The notes under the pieces: generated by a model | What the model was told of the DNA's origin: nothing | Database searches by the model: none | What the model saw: the letters and a program-made list of their open reading frames with translations, nothing else | Program-made: the position numbers and the translations under genes | Origin: Blasia pusilla | Taxonomy: Eukaryota > Marchantiophyta > Marchantiopsida > Blasiales | Length of the DNA stretch: 64,000 bases | Direction: 5' to 3' | Assembly: GCA_050084515.1 (NCBI GenBank) | Contig: CM114274.1 | Coordinates: 21,390,001 to 21,454,000, forward strand | Part shown: piece by piece, positions 22,301-34,599 of the stretch | How the letters are laid out: each line of letters starts with the position of its first letter | How positions within the stretch are numbered: the first letter of the stretch is position 1

Positions 22301-22754
22301 ACCCAAGATTGATGTCAACATGTACCCGGAGAAGGTGGATGATCTCAATCCACTATTTCTGTTTGAGTCTAGAAATGGGGTGAAGAGAAACAGAATGTGC
22401 AGGCCAACGGTGGAGAGAGCAAAGCGAATTGCATCAACTCGGGAGGCAAAAATGGAGATCATCGCCACGAAAGATGTCTTGAGTGGCAATGGAATAGGAA
22501 GGATGTATTGGGTCAAGAACAACATTGTAAATTCAAGTGTCACAGGGGTGTTTGTGGTGCACATCTCTTGCTTTCCCACATGTTCAAGTGATGACTTTGT
22601 CCAAAGAGAGACAAGTGGCAAAAGGTATTTCCCTTGTAAGCACATGTACTATGTGTTGCTGGTAGTTTTAAGAGAGTCGAAGGTAGGAGTAGGAATCCAC
22701 CAACCAATTCTGTCCCTCAAAGAAGTTCGAAGTATTTTAAACAAACCACTTTGA
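19367..22754 (+). pseudogene. MULE-type transposase gene of copy A (internal deletion)
   Basis: Exon 1 19367-20798, intron 20799-21252 with palindromes, exon 2 21253-22754. It starts MDNYVKVTCG. Exon 1 carries a Cys-rich segment (CRSPACPYLE). About 640 bp are missing at 20330/20331 relative to copies B and D, which removes the second half of the Cys/His cluster and the N-terminal catalytic region. The later part (YGFMADNAQPGWIAIREVFW) is a MULE-like second-Asp block. The long exon 2 frame ends with a SWIM finger (CSSDDF ... PCKHMYYVLL); the second Cys of CSCD is replaced by Ser here. This copy cannot make active transposase. Confidence 0.78.
20799..21252 (+). repeat. Transposase intron of copy A with palindromes
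   Basis: GTGAG donor and GCAG acceptor. Palindromes with CAACCCGTC arms lie at 20905-21190, several with GACCCGAC centres. Confidence 0.78.
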
Positions 22755-23148
22755 GGATGCAAAATGAGGTTTTAGATTGTACTTTAATTTTTTCTCAACC
22801 TTCACTTTGAGCTTGAACTCTATTCAGCCCCGGGAAAATGACAGATTTTTTCCAGACCTTGGATGGAAAAAGTGATTGGTTCCACACTTATGATTCCACT
22901 GATTTTTCAATTTTCTAAATTTTGTGCAATTTGCAACTCGTCGGACTCAGAGGGGTTGCCAAAATATGGAAGAGGAAAAAAAAACTGTGGGACTGCTTAA
23001 TACATGAACAAAAAAGTGCAAAAAAATTCAAACAAAATTTTTCCTCTCTTCAACCCAACGGAAACTCTCTTAAAAAAAAGTATCTATTTCGGTTGAAGGT
23101 AGTTTCCTCTCTCCTCTCCCCTCTCTTCCTCTCCTCTTACCGCACGTC
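22755..23148 (+). repeat. Transposase 3' flank and right terminal repeat of copy A
   Basis: Non-coding. One degenerate palindrome lies at 22930-22955, then a poly-A tract and the pyrimidine-rich terminal repeat ending TCTTACCGCAC. The same block, with the same tip, ends copies B (39020-39443) and D (49437-49843, inverted). Confidence 0.78.
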
Positions 23149-23483
23149 TCGGAGCACTAGGAAATTCTTGACCGTCTACTTGGAAAAACAGACAAATTCA
23201 GGGGCAGGCTGTAAACTCTGTATTGACTATTTGCTAGAGGTAGGAGATTCCATACTTTACGGTCTGCAATCACTGGTTGGACTGTCTCACCTATTATGTC
23301 CTCCTAACCGTCCACCTTAACATCCACGGATACAAAGATGGTTCCAATTTGGAGAAGAAATCGAACTGAGAGAAAATTTTCATCCACTGCTATGAAAGAC
23401 TCACGAGCTTGCGGTCGAACGATTTTTTATTGAGTAAGGGCTGCCAGATGACTGCCACAAGTGAGCTTCACATTATTATCCAT
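23149..23483 (-). pseudogene. 5' fragment of transposase gene, copy C
   Basis: Starts at ATG 23483 (minus, MDN...) and matches the first 110 codons of the transposase. It carries frameshifts and is cut at 23149 by the right tip of copy A. This N-terminal region has no domain I recognise. Confidence 0.75.
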
Positions 23484-23504
23484 TCCCATAAATTTCATAC
23501 AGGA

Positions 23505-23571
23505 GGAGAGTGAGAATGTGAATGAGAATCAAAATGAGAATGAGAATGAGAATGAGAATTTTTTATTTATA
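23505..23571 (-). promoter_or_regulatory. (GAGAAT)n leader and TATA box of transposase, copy C
   Basis: A TATAAAT on the minus strand at 23565-23571 is followed by a GAGAAT/ATTCTC microsatellite in the leader. The same pair is seen in copies A, D and F, with variable repeat length. Confidence 0.72.
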
Positions 23572-23639
23572 GTGAATAGGAAAACAGATACTCCTAACAG
23601 AATTTTACTGACAAGATGAAGTTCGGTAGGTGAAATTGT

Positions 23640-24243
23640 CTGACACAATGGATTCAATTTTGTTGCAACCGATTCAATTCTGTTGCAATTTGTTACAGGA
23701 TTTGGGAAGCAGAGACGAGGGTTGCAAAGCACACTTCATTTTGTTGGAACCCGTCGGAGTCTTGGTAACTCAACTATTAACCCAAGCTAAGCAAAGCGTG
23801 CAACCCGTCGGCTTCGGACGGGTTGCACGCTTGTGCCTTACCTTGAAACGCAAACATGATCGAAGCTGGCAACTTGTCGCTCTCCGACGAGTTGCTCGGA
23901 TACCACGCCTTCTTGCTCGAAGATGGTGGAGGCTTGCAACCCGTCGGCATCAGACGGGTACGTCCCGTTCTTGTCCGAAGACGGCGGAGGCATGCAACCT
24001 ATCGGTCTCCGACGGGTTGCGCGGGTACCTCGCGATCTTGTCCGAAGACGGCGGAGGCGCTCAACCTATCAGTCTCCGATGGGTTGCTCGTGCACCTCGT
24101 GTTATCTTCCCAAGACGAAGGAGGCGCGCAACCTGTCAGACTCCGACGGGTTGCCATTTTTCACGTCCGGATTTCCGTAACGGCCGGCACGTCGCCATCG
24201 AAAGGACGACGAGACCCAACGGTCAGCCCAACGGCTAGAAAAG
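23640..24243. repeat. Central region of copy C with palindromes
   Basis: About nine palindromes with GC-rich spacers lie between the divergent promoters, homologous to 18190-19240 in inverse orientation. Confidence 0.78.
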
Positions 24244-24251
24244 TATAAATA
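24244..24251 (+). promoter_or_regulatory. TATA box of pmt, copy C
   Basis: TATAAATA followed by GGGCAGAAATCGCTC, matching the other copies. The ATG of pmt is at 24454. Confidence 0.72.
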
Positions 24252-25653
24252 GGGCAGAAATCGCTCATTTCCGGTTTCACACGAGTCATCGCGAGACAAT
24301 ACAAGGGAATGAGAGCGAGACGTTCAACCGGACGAGAGCGAGACGGTTCGACTGATCAATCGCGAGACGACTAGAGCTACCCATCAAGGCGACTCATCTT
24401 GACATTAGCAAGGCGATTCATCGTGGACATAGGTGGAGGCAGTTCCGGGAAAAATGACGAGGAAAAAAGCACAAGCAACTAAGTGTGGGAGCTTCACTCC
24501 GAAGTCCATTAGGACTCCTACGTCAGCATCTCTAGGGCCTCGTTCGGCAAATGAGATTAGGCAGCACGAAATCAAGGAGCGGGAAAGGGAAGCAGGGATG
24601 CACAACCAGGAGCTTCTTGCGAAACGTGTACAAGAGGCGCTCGATAAATAGAACGCAGAGGGTGAGATGTCGCAAGCCTTCAAGAAAAGGATCGCCGACG
24701 AAAAGCGAGAAAAGAAGCGTCTTGACGCGTCGGTGAGGAGAGCAGAATTGGCTAAAGAGAGGAGGGAAAAAGCAATAGCCATTGACGACAACCCTGCCCG
24801 TCCAACCGAAAGTGTTGAGATGCGGGAAATGTCCCCGATGAAGTCCGGGGACACAATCAACATAGCGGAAACGCAGAAGTTCAAATCACGGACGATGAGG
24901 TCATGAGGACTGCCAGCGTGGAGATGGTGGATATTGCCGAAGAAGCAGGAGAGCGGTCATCCTCGTCTCCAAGCCCCGCGGAAGAAATCAATCTCTATCG
25001 GATCGACAAGTTCCCAGTGGACTTGCCAGCTGTTGTCTCAGACAAGTTGGCTGGTCAAGAAACCGACCCAATCTTCGAGCGAGTAAGAGAGGATATGGGT
25101 TTTTTGAATTATGTGAAGGCGCATCTTGCAATTCATTGGCAATTCAGTGTAGCTTATTGATCTTGTCCCGGTTTTGACAGGTGGTAAAGCAGATGGCACT
25201 GATGGAGGGCCACAACGCCCCGAGAATTCCACTCTGCCGATTGCGGACAATGGAATACGTCCGCGAAATTTAGTCCGACGAGGATATTGCGAAGCTCAAA
25301 TAATCGGCGGCGACAGCATCCTACATCGTCAACTTCCCTCCGTTCTATGTCCAGCCTTACGACGAGCATGGAACCCAAGCCTTGGTTACGGAGGAGGACT
25401 GGGAAAAGCTTGACACATTCTGGAGGATGAGAGACCAAGATTTCAGAAGGCAAGTAGAGGGCACGGAATTCAGCTGGATGAGGAATCTGCATTTCTTCAT
25501 TTGGGATGGAAATCACAGGTTCATGGCGTGGACAAAGTTTGCAGAGGAGCGCCCAAACTCCTTGGAGGCACATTTTTGCGTGAAGGCAGTGGTCCTTCAT
25601 CAATACCCTCATCACATGGAGACGGTGGAGATGGCCATGCATGCCATGAACAC

Positions 25654-26397
25654 GTAAGTTTCTTCTTGCTGCAAACCGTCGGGCTCCGACAAGTTGTTTG
25701 GGTCGCCAATGTTGTTGGGATGCTTTTGGCCAAACGCAACTCGTCGGAGTCCGACGAGTTGTTTGATTGATCAATGGGTTAGGATGTTTTTGGCCGAAAG
25801 CAACTCGTCGGACTCCAACGAGTTGCTCGAATGATGGCAGAAGTTAGGATGTTTTTGGCCGAAAGCAACTCGTCGGAGTCCGACGAGTTGCTCGACTCGG
25901 CGCCTTTTTGGATGTTTTTTGAAGAAAGAAACTCGTTGGACTCTGACGAGTTGTTCGACTGACCACAGGTTTAGTATGTTTTTGGCCCAAAGCAACTCGT
26001 CGGAGTCTGACGGGTTGCTTCACTCCAAGCTGTTTGGAGGTTTTTTTAATGTTTTTGGCCGAAAGCAACTCGTCGGAGTCCGACGGGTTGCATTCGGAAG
26101 TTGGAAGCTACCTTTTTTGCGTCAAATTGCAGCTTTCCATGCAATTGCGCAACATGTCGGACTCCGACGGGTTGCTATGTTCACTTTTGATACGGACTAT
26201 CTGACAACCGGTCGGAGTCCGACGGGTTGAAACCAGACATTCACAAATCTGAATGCAATCCGTCGGACTCTGACCGGTTGCATAATTTAGCTTGTTTCTA
26301 GAATCCGACCTTGAGCTGTGACGACCCGTCGGACTCCGACGGGTTGCAGGACCCCATGTTACTTACAAATTTTCTGAAATTGAGTTTGGATGTGCAG
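25654..26397 (+). repeat. pmt intron 2 of copy C with palindrome array
   Basis: About twelve palindromes, spaced near 60 bp. CAACTCGTCGGA arms dominate the first half and CAACCCGTCGGA arms the second. Donor GTAAG, acceptor TGCAG. Confidence 0.83.
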
Positions 26398-27737
26398 GAT
26401 TGTATTGGAGGGGAATGTTACCCACCACTGGATCCAGGATTGCGATCGGGTGAAGAAGGTGCTCACGACGCACCCGGAAGAGTACAAGGGGTTCTTGGGC
26501 GACGCCTTGGTAAATCAGATGCTTGCAAAGGGTGCACAGATAAAAAAGAAGACTTGGGAAAATAAGTTTATTTCCCAAGATGCAGCCGTAACAATCCTTT
26601 GCTGGTCGAAGATACATGCCGCAAAGAAGAGCGCTGCATTGGAGCTGGAGCGGAGGGAGAAAGTATCTGGGTCTGAGCGCGCAAAATTCATCCAAGCTAC
26701 AGTATCTGCAGCCATGAAATACACGGCAAGCAAGATGCAGCGCTACATAAGCATTCTCAACCCCGAACTTGGTCCGGAGTTCTACAAGGAGCTGAAGGCG
26801 ACTATCAAGCGCGAGCGGAAAAGGGATGAAGATCCGCAAGGTTGGATTGGGGAGAAAGTGTCCCTGGATCGCGTGCATCGGTTTGCGTTGTTCAGAATAA
26901 GCGAGTTTAGGAGGATCCGACTGATGAAAATCAGTCTCAAGGGCATAGAGGCCCCGAAGAGGGCGGCACACCATCCTCCGGGTGTCTCTAATCTAGTGAT
27001 CTCCCACTGGCTCCACGAATAGTCATTCTGGGACGCGTTGCAGGTTATCGGGAAGTCCACGTTGGAGGGTCTCCAAGCGGAGCTCAAAAGATTAGAGCCC
27101 ATTCCGGATGAAGCAAACCTGGAAAGTTCTGTAGATTTCGAGGTTTGGCTTGATGACATCCGGGACAAGCCCATCAAAAACCGAGGATTCAAGACGATGT
27201 TCAAGGTTTGCGTCCTCCCTTAGGCAGACCTTGACGAAGAAATCGAGGGGAACAAATGGGATCAAGCAAAGAAGAAGCGTGATCTTCAAGAGCAGGCGGC
27301 CGATTCAGTTTGACTAAGAGTTGCCCAACGGATGGTAACCTGAGGAAACCCTAAATCTTGGGGAAAATTACCGGCAGCCTTGAAATTGTGGGCTTCGCTG
27401 ATGGAGAGACATTCTCCATGTACGAACGGAGATGGGGTAGCACATGTCTGATTGGGAGGTGGAGAATTGCCCCATTTGGCTTGACTTCAACGACCCTGAA
27501 GACATCACCAATAAGGATTTACGAGTGCTTCATGATGCAGTGGCCTCAGGACAAGACGACATCCCCAATTTTGTGCAGCCTGAAGACTTCTTAGGAGGAG
27601 ATGCGGAAGAGCAAGCCCACGAGACAGCTAAGTTGGCTTCCAAGGTCCTCACAGCCAAAGACAAATCCACAACGGGTCTAAAAGGCAAGGGGAGGGGAGG
27701 GAAGAATTCCGAGGCCGAGTCTTCCCAAAGAGAGGCT

Positions 27738-27746
27738 GAAGATTCA
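27738..27746. repeat. Left target duplication of copy B
   Basis: GAAGATTCA. The partner AAAGATTCA at 39444-39452 matches at eight of nine bases. Uninterrupted pmt (58318-58335) has one GAAGATTCA here. Nine bases is the usual MULE target duplication length. Confidence 0.9.
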
Positions 27747-29564
27747 GGGGGCTGGTATTCTGGCAGGAGAGAGTAAGAGAGGAGAGGAAGAGAGGAAGAG
27801 AGGAGAGTCTCTCTTAAAAAAAAAGGGCCAAATCCGCCTCCTCTCTTCAAAACTTTTTGACATATTTGAAATTTTTGTTTGCTTTAAAATTCAGGAAATC
27901 TTTAGAAGAGAGTATTTAGTGGTCCACATTTGGCCCTAAAAAAACCTCCTCTTTCTTGGGGGCGAGAAAAAAGGAGACATCATAAGACCACCCTAAACAT
28001 TTTTCCATCACTCTCCATGTGAGCCTAAGTTTCTAAACATTCCCTGTCTCGGTCAACAAAAATCAGTGCCCTTGGTATTTTTGTTGGAGGACCACCCGGA
28101 TGCCAACCTCTCTTTTTGCAGGGATTGTTGCCTGCATCATGGCCTCCCCTAAATTGCCCCATAACCAACTTTCTGTTGGTTATGAATGGTGTCTGCTCAA
28201 GACCAACTTTGTGAAATGTGAACACATCAAATCCTAAGGCTGAGAAACCGAGAAGCTGCACCCCTCCCAACCCGTAAGAAAGCTCACCATAAGAAAGGAA
28301 AGATTTTCAGAAGTGATTTTCTTCCACCCTGCACCCACGACGATCTAACGGGTTGGGAATCCGACAGGTAGTAGGAATCCTGCACATCTTAGACAAGAAA
28401 AGAAGCCTACAACTGGTTGGACGAATGAAGGGGAACGAGCCAAAAGTCAAGAAGCCCGCCACAATGCGTCAGAAGTTGGTCTCACCGGGATAGAGTCCGA
28501 TCACTCAAGCAGTCAACCTGTCGGAATCCGACAGGTTGTTTGAAATGGTCAAAAAGTTGCAGTGGGCAAAAAGCAAAAAGTTGCAACCCGTCGGAATCAT
28601 ACGGGTTGTAGAATTGTAATTCTAAGTAGCTAAAAGAACACAATCCATAAGTCCAAAAAAATTTTCCAGCAAACTTTTACAAACACCATTATGGGTTGAA
28701 AAAATCTCGTCCTTTATTACCTCCGAGGGAACCTCAGTAATGTACATTTCACCTAGTCTATGATTTCTTCAGCCTCGTCATCTACAAATTTACTCCTAAC
28801 TCTTCTCGGTGACAGTACCAAAGGAATGTCTTGGGATACAAGTGGCTCCTCTGGCTGATTGTAGACGGGGATCGAAAATGTTGGCGAATTTGAGAGCCTT
28901 GGCCCCCCCCTAGGTACACCAAAACGGTCCCATGTAACCTGTCTCGAGTCCCACCGCCTTCCTCGGCAGTATACCTTGTACGCTCTGCAATGTGACACCC
29001 ATCCATTATCAATATCTGCTCCGTCCCCGGTAATACCATTATGGCAATCGCACAGGTAGTAGGAATCCAACACGTCTGAGAGAAGAAAACAAGCCTACGC
29101 CTGCCTTTACGAGTTGAGGGGAAAGTTCCAAGGGAAGAAGCCCGCCAGACCGCCTCTTAAGTTGGACCAACAGGAAAGAGTCCGATCAGAAACCGCCGGA
29201 ATCCGGCGAGTTGCCTGGAAGTGGTAAAAAGGGTGCAGTGGTCAAAAAGTGAAAAGTTGCAAGCAGGAGAAATCTGACGGGTTGCAGTGGTCATAAAGTG
29301 AAAAGTTGCAAGCAGGAGAAATCCGACGGGTTGCAACATAGAAGTCCGCAGAGTACATAGACGATCACATTCGAGAAGACAAAAAATGATCAACAAACTT
29401 TTACAAGCACCACCATCGTTCGAAAAAATCTTCTGCTTTATATCATCCAAAAAAAGCTCGGAACTGTACATTTTATCTATTCTATGAAATCTTTTGCCTC
29501 ATTATAAAAAAAAACTCCCTACTCCAAACGCTGCAGTCAAGCTGGGTCGTTGAGTTCTTTGAAC
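27747..29564 (-). pseudogene. 3' segment of pmt side, copy B
   Basis: Read right to left: a tail block (29540-29460), palindromes (29340-29215), a frame 29073-28753 (DSYYLCDCHNG ... DDEAEEIID, stop, AATAAA-like downstream), palindromes (28620-28510), a repeat of the DSYYL-type block, an unassigned frame 28270-28025, then a long non-coding stretch to the purine-rich tip. The 106-residue frame is the best-preserved version of the second block. I know no matching domain. Confidence 0.55.
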
Positions 29565-30080
29565 TCACTCGTCATCATCCGAGAGCTCTTGAAAAATTAC
29601 TTTCGGCCTTGCCCTCCCGATTTTTGGAATCGTTGGAAGTGACAATGGAGTCACTACCAAGGGTGGCTCTGGAACTGGAGCTCTCGGCTTTGGTGGAGAG
29701 TTGTACGCCCCAACGAGCCTTTCGTATTCTGCCTTTGCCTCCTTACAAAGGTCAAACAGTTCCTACCTTCCCTCGAGGCACAGAATGTTCGTGCCACTCT
29801 GCCAGGCGCCTTTGATACTTGCCCCTGAAAGTCCCACTAAGTCGAACACCAAGTCACCCGGCCTTGAGCAGAGCTCGATGAGCGTTTGCATCAGGGTTGG
29901 CGACTTTTCCCTTCCCCCGAAGTGGGGTGTCTTGTCTTGCATGTAAATTCCCGGGGGGGGGGAATTGTACAAACTATCTAAGCTGTACCCATCTGAGCAT
30001 GGATCCACAGGATCCTGGATCTTGAACACCTGGAAATTGTGCTCGGGCCGAACGAAGCAGTAGACGTAGGAGTGGTCCAT

Positions 30081-30589
30081 CTGTTAATCAACACGTTGGA
30101 AACAATGTCAGAAATTAAAGAAGTCGGCTTGAGAACATTTTCAATAACTGACTTTGGATCAACCCGTCGCCTTCCGACGGGTTGGTCAGGGACTAAAACA
30201 ACCCGTCGGGCTTCGTTGTTTTTGTCCGTGAGCAACCCGTCGGAAGGCGACGGACTGCTGGCCTAGAGCAGCCCATGCTCGCCTGAGAGCAGCCCGTTGC
30301 TATCAGACGGGTTGCATCCGAAAACCAAAATCAACTGGGAAAAACCAAAAGCAACTGCAACCCGTCGGGTTCCGGTTCGGTTGCGATACACCATGTTTTC
30401 CTGTGTATGTGGGAAAGATGCAACCCGTTGGAAACCGACGGGTTGCTCTCAGCCGAGCATGGGCTGCTCTAAGCCAGCAACCCGTCGCCTTCCGACGGGT
30501 TGCTCACGGACAAAAAAAACCCAGATTGACTCTCATTATACACATCATTAAAATATAATTGAAATTATAGTACAGGAATTGAGCCTTAC
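30081..30589. repeat. pmt intron 3 of copy B with palindromes
   Basis: Seven or so palindromes at 30150-30520, with TCGCCTTCCGAC and TTGGAAACCGAC type centres, then an AT-rich end. Confidence 0.78.
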
Positions 30590-32412
30590 CCGAATCTGAC
30601 TCGTCGCGGATCAGAGTGGGTACTCATTTAGGGTCGTCCTCCACTTTAGAGACCTCTTGACGCACTGGAGGTTGAAGAGCTCGTCCTCGCTCCCTCCACT
30701 CAATACCAAGAAGCAGCCCCTGTCACTCAGATAGGCGTCTACAAAGGAGAACAAAAGCGCAATCTGGTCATAAGAGAGCGGCACATTCCACTCAGGTACC
30801 TCGTCCGACGGATTCTCGCCCCAAAGTCGCAACCCCGAGGGCAGATCGGCGATCAAGAGATCCACCGCAACCTCTTCGACCACTCCATTCACCATCCAGG
30901 CAGCGTGCCCGTTTCGTTGGAGCTTCCGTCCCAGCGTTGTCAATTTTTCGATGGCTAGTGTCGACGCTTGAGAACTGAAGCTCTTCAGCTCATCCAGTAA
31001 AGGAGTGAACTGAAGGAGGACGCTTGTCCGGACGATTCCGCCTCTGGCCTTGAATCTTCAGCCTCTCTTTGGGAAGACTTGGCCTCTGAATTTTTCCCTC
31101 CCCTCGCCTTGCCTTTGAGACCCGCTGTGGATTTGTCTTTGGCTGTGCGGACCTTGGAAGCCAACTCACCTGTCTCGTGGGCTGCTCTTTGCATCTCCTC
31201 CTCCAAAGAAGTCTTCAGCCGACAAAATTGGGGATGCCGTCTTGTCTGAGGCCCCTTTGCATCATGAAGCACTCGTAAATCCTTATCGGTGATGTCTTCA
31301 GGGTCGTTGAAGTCGAGCCAAATGGGGCAATTCTCCACCTCCCAATCGGACATGTGCTGCCCCATCTCCATGTCGTACATGGAGAATGTCTCTACATTCG
31401 GCGGCGAAGCCCACAATTTCAAGGCTCTGGGTAATTTTCCCCACGCACTGCATTCTTACACCGACGAGGTACGAAGACCATCCGTTGGGCAGCTTTTAGT
31501 CAAACAGATCGGCGTGCCTGCTCCTGTAGATCTCGCTTCTTCTTTGCTTGATCCCGTTTGTTCCCCTCTACTTCTTTGTCAAGCTCACTGAGGGAGGACG
31601 CAAACCTTGAACATGGTCTTGAATCCTGGGTTTTTGGTTGGCTTGTCCCGGATATCGTCGAGCCAAACCTCGAAATCTCCAGAACTTTCAAGGTTTGCTT
31701 CATCCGGGATGGGCTCTAATCTTCTGAGCTCCGCTTGCGGCACCGTCCCAAAGACGGACTTCCCCATAACCCCAAACGCATCCCTAACGACCATTCGCGT
31801 AGCGATCCGAGATCATCAGATCGGACACACTCGGAGGATGGTGTGCCGCCCTCTTCTGGGCCTCCAAGCCCTCGAGACTGATTTTCATCAGTCGGATCCT
31901 CCTAAACTCGCTTATCCCGGACAACGCAAACCGATGCACGCAATCCAGGGACACTTTCTCCCCAATCCGACCATGCGGATCTTCATCCCTTTTCCGCTGG
32001 CGCTTGATAATCGCCTTCGGCTCCTTGTAGAACTCCGGACCAAGTTCGGGGTTGAGAATGCTGATGTATCACTGCATCTTGCTCACCGTGTATTTCATTG
32101 TTGCAGATACTGCAGCTTGGATGAATTTGGCACGCTCAGACGCAGATACCTTCTCCCTCCGCTCGGCTCAATGCGGCGCTTTTCTTCAGCGGCTTTGTAT
32201 CTTCGACCAGCAAAGGATGGTTCGGCGCATCTTGGGAAATAAACTTATTTGCCCAAGTTTTCTTTTTAATCTGAGCACCCTTTGCAAGCATCTGATTGAC
32301 AAGGGCATCGCCCAAGAACCCCCTGTACTCTCCCGGGTGCGTCGTAAGCACCTTCCTCACCCGATCGCAGTCCTCGATCCAGTGGTGGGTGACATTCCCC
32401 TCCGATACAATC

Positions 32413-33043
32413 CTGCGCATCCAAACTCAACCCGTCAGGAAATAACATGGGTTCCTACAACCCTCGGACTCCGACGGGTCGTCACAGCTCAAGGTCGGAT
32501 TCTAGCAACGAGCTAAATAATGCAACCCGTCGGAGTCCGACGGATTGCATTCAGATTTGCTAATGCCTGGTTTCAACCCGTCGGACTCCGACGGGTTGTG
32601 CAACTGAACATACTAACGTGAACATAGCAACCCGTCGGAGTCCGACAGGTTGCGTAATTCAATGTAAACTTGCATTTTGACGCAAAATTTGGGAAACCAA
32701 CTTCCGAATGCAACCCGTCGGACTCCGACGGGTTGATTTCGGCCAAAAAAAATTTCGAGGCAAGCAACCCGTCGCACTCGACGGGTTGCTTTGGGGAAAA
32801 AACCTTCTAAACCTGCACTCAGTCGAACAACTCGTTGGAGTCCGACGAGTTGCATTCTTCAAAAAACATCCTAACAAGGCGGCGAGTCGAACAACCCGTC
32901 GGACTCCGACGGTTTGCTTTGGGCCAAAAACTAATTAAATTTGTGGTCAATCAAACAACTCGTCGGAGTCCGACGAGTTGCGTAAGTGTTAAAGCATCCC
33001 AACAACCGTCCCGACGAGTTGCGCAAGTGTTAAAGATACTCAC
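32413..33043. repeat. pmt intron 2 of copy B with palindrome array
   Basis: About ten palindromes. Many are perfect with one central base (for example 32577-32601). It is slightly shorter than in A, C and D. Confidence 0.82.
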
Positions 33044-34529
33044 GTGTTCATGGCATGCATTGCCATCTCCACCGTCGCCATGTGATGAGGGAATGGGTGA
33101 AGGACCACTGCCTTCACGAAAAAATGTGCCTCCAATGAGTTGGGCCGCTCCTCCGCAAACTTGGTCCACGCCATGAACCTGTGATTTCCATCCCAGATGA
33201 AGAAATGCAGATTCCTCATCCAGCTGAATTCCGTGCCCTCAACTTGCCTTCTGAAATCCTGGTCTCGCATCCTCCAGAATGTGTCGAGCTTTTCCAAGTC
33301 CTCCTCCGTAACCAGAGCTTGGGTTCCATGCTCATCGTAAGGCTGAACATAGAAGGGAGGAAAGCTGTCGACGTAGGATGCTATCGCCGCCGATTGTTTA
33401 AGCTTCGCGATGTCCTCGTCGGACTGAATTTCGCGGACGTATTCCATTGTCCGAAATCGGCAAAGTGGAATCCTCGGGGCGTTGTGGCCCTCCATGAGTG
33501 CCATCTGCTTTACCACCTGTCAGAATCGGGACAAGATCAATAAGCTACACTGAATTCTCAATGAATTGCAATTCACATAATTCAAAAAAACCCAGATCCT
33601 CTCTTACCCGCTCGAAAATGGGGTCGGTTTCTTGACCAACTAACTTGTGTGAGACAGAAGCTAGCAAATCGACTGGGAACTCGTCGATCCGATAGAGGTC
33701 GATGTCCTCCGCCTGGCTTGGAGTCGAGAATGACCGCTCTCCGGCTTCTTCGGCCATGTCCACCATCTCCACGCTGGCGATCCTCATGACCTCGTCGTCA
33801 TCGATTTCAACTTCTGGCGTTTCCACTATGTTGATTGTGTCCCCGGACTTCGTGGGGGACATTTCCCGCATCTCAACACTTGCGTTTGGACGGGATGGGC
33901 AATTGTCAATGGCTATCGCTTTTTCCTTCCTCGCTTTAGCCAATTCTGCCCTCCTCACCGACGCGTCCAGACGCTTCTTTTCTCTCTTTTCGTCGGCGAT
34001 CCTTTTCTTCAAGGCCTGCGACGTCTCAACCTCTGCGTTCTGTTTATCTAGCGCCTCTTGAACACGTCTCGCAAGAAGCACTTGGTTGTGCATCTCCGCT
34101 TCCCTTTCCCGCTCCTCGATTTCTTGCTGCCTAATTTCATTCGCCGAACGCGGCCCAAGAGAAGCTGACGCAGGAGTCCTAATGGACTTCGGAGTGAAGC
34201 TCCCACACTTGTTGGCTTGTGATTTTTTCCTCGTCATTTTTTCCGGAAATGCCTCCAACTATGTCCACGACGAATCCCTTGATCAGTCGCCTTGCTGATG
34301 TCGAGATGGGGAGCTCGAATCGCCTTGATGGGAAGCTCAAATCGTCCCGCAATCGCTCAGTCGAACCGTCTCGCTGTCGTTCGGTCGAACTGTCTCGCTC
34401 TCGTTCTCTCCTATCGACTTGCGATGTGTCGCCATGTGAAATGCCCCTTTGTATCTGATCAGCTGCTGCGCGGGAGAGTGAGGAATGAAGATCGCGAAAT
34501 GAGAAACCGGAAATGAGCGATTTCTGCCC

Positions 34530-34537
34530 TATTTATA
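34530..34537 (-). promoter_or_regulatory. TATA box of pmt, copy B
   Basis: TATAAATA on the minus strand, followed by GGGCAGAAATCGCTC, as in copy C. Confidence 0.72.
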
Positions 34538-34599
34538 CTTTTCTAGCCGTTGGGCTGACCGTTGGGTCCCGTCGTCCTTTCGACGACGACGTGCCGGAT

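Larger units (their letters stand above)
5122..23148. mobile_element. PM-MULE copy A (giant MULE-like transposon)
   Basis: The left tip begins GGGGGCTGGTATTC and the right tip ends TTACCGCAC. Both continue inward as a purine/pyrimidine-asymmetric terminal repeat (GTAAGAG, GAGAGGAAGAGAGG and similar) of opposite orientation at the two ends. Inside are pmt on the minus strand (17843 downward) and the transposase gene on the plus strand (from 19367), divergent from a palindrome-rich centre. Without the G2 insertion it is about 12.3 kb. The flanks (CAAAATTTA left, pmt intron; CTCGGAGCA right, transposase exon of copy C) do not match, so one side was rearranged after insertion. Confidence 0.8.
24454..27746 (+). 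pseudogene. pmt gene of copy C, exons 1-3a
   Basis: Exon 1 24454-25082 (MTRKKAQ, coiled coil; stop near 24649, frameshift near 24880). Intron 1 is 25083-25180, 98 bp. Exon 2 25181-25653 is ParB/sulfiredoxin-like with IPLCRLRTMEYVRE and WDGNHRFMAW, with stops. Intron 2 is 25654-26397. Exon 3 starts 26398 (IVLEGNVTHHWIQDCDR continuing MNT of exon 2 in phase). It includes premature stops near 27022, 27224 and 27312 and a small deletion near 27345, then is interrupted at 27746 by copy B. The rest of exon 3 is at 39453-40109. Confidence 0.8.
29565..34237 (-). pseudogene. pmt gene of copy B, four exons
   Basis: Exon 1 34237-33608 is open through to the splice donor, the best exon 1 in the window. 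The ATG is MTRKKSQ; the upstream TTG is not needed. Intron 1 is 91 bp. Exon 2 33516-33044 is fully open: ParB/sulfiredoxin-like with IPLCRFRTMEYVRE, FPPFYVQPYDEHG and WDGNHRFMAW. Intron 2 is 33043-32413. Exon 3 32412-30590 has several frameshifts, lacks part of the linker, and keeps motif IV VDLLIADLPSGLRLW at about 30870-30830. Exon 4 30080-29565 has FDLVGLSG and a stop at the GRQELF position. Splice phases match copy D. Confidence 0.8.

Noticed and set aside
5122-23148. Target duplication for copy A
   Set aside because: The flanking bases CAAAATTTA and CTCGGAGCA do not match and belong to different PM-MULE parts.
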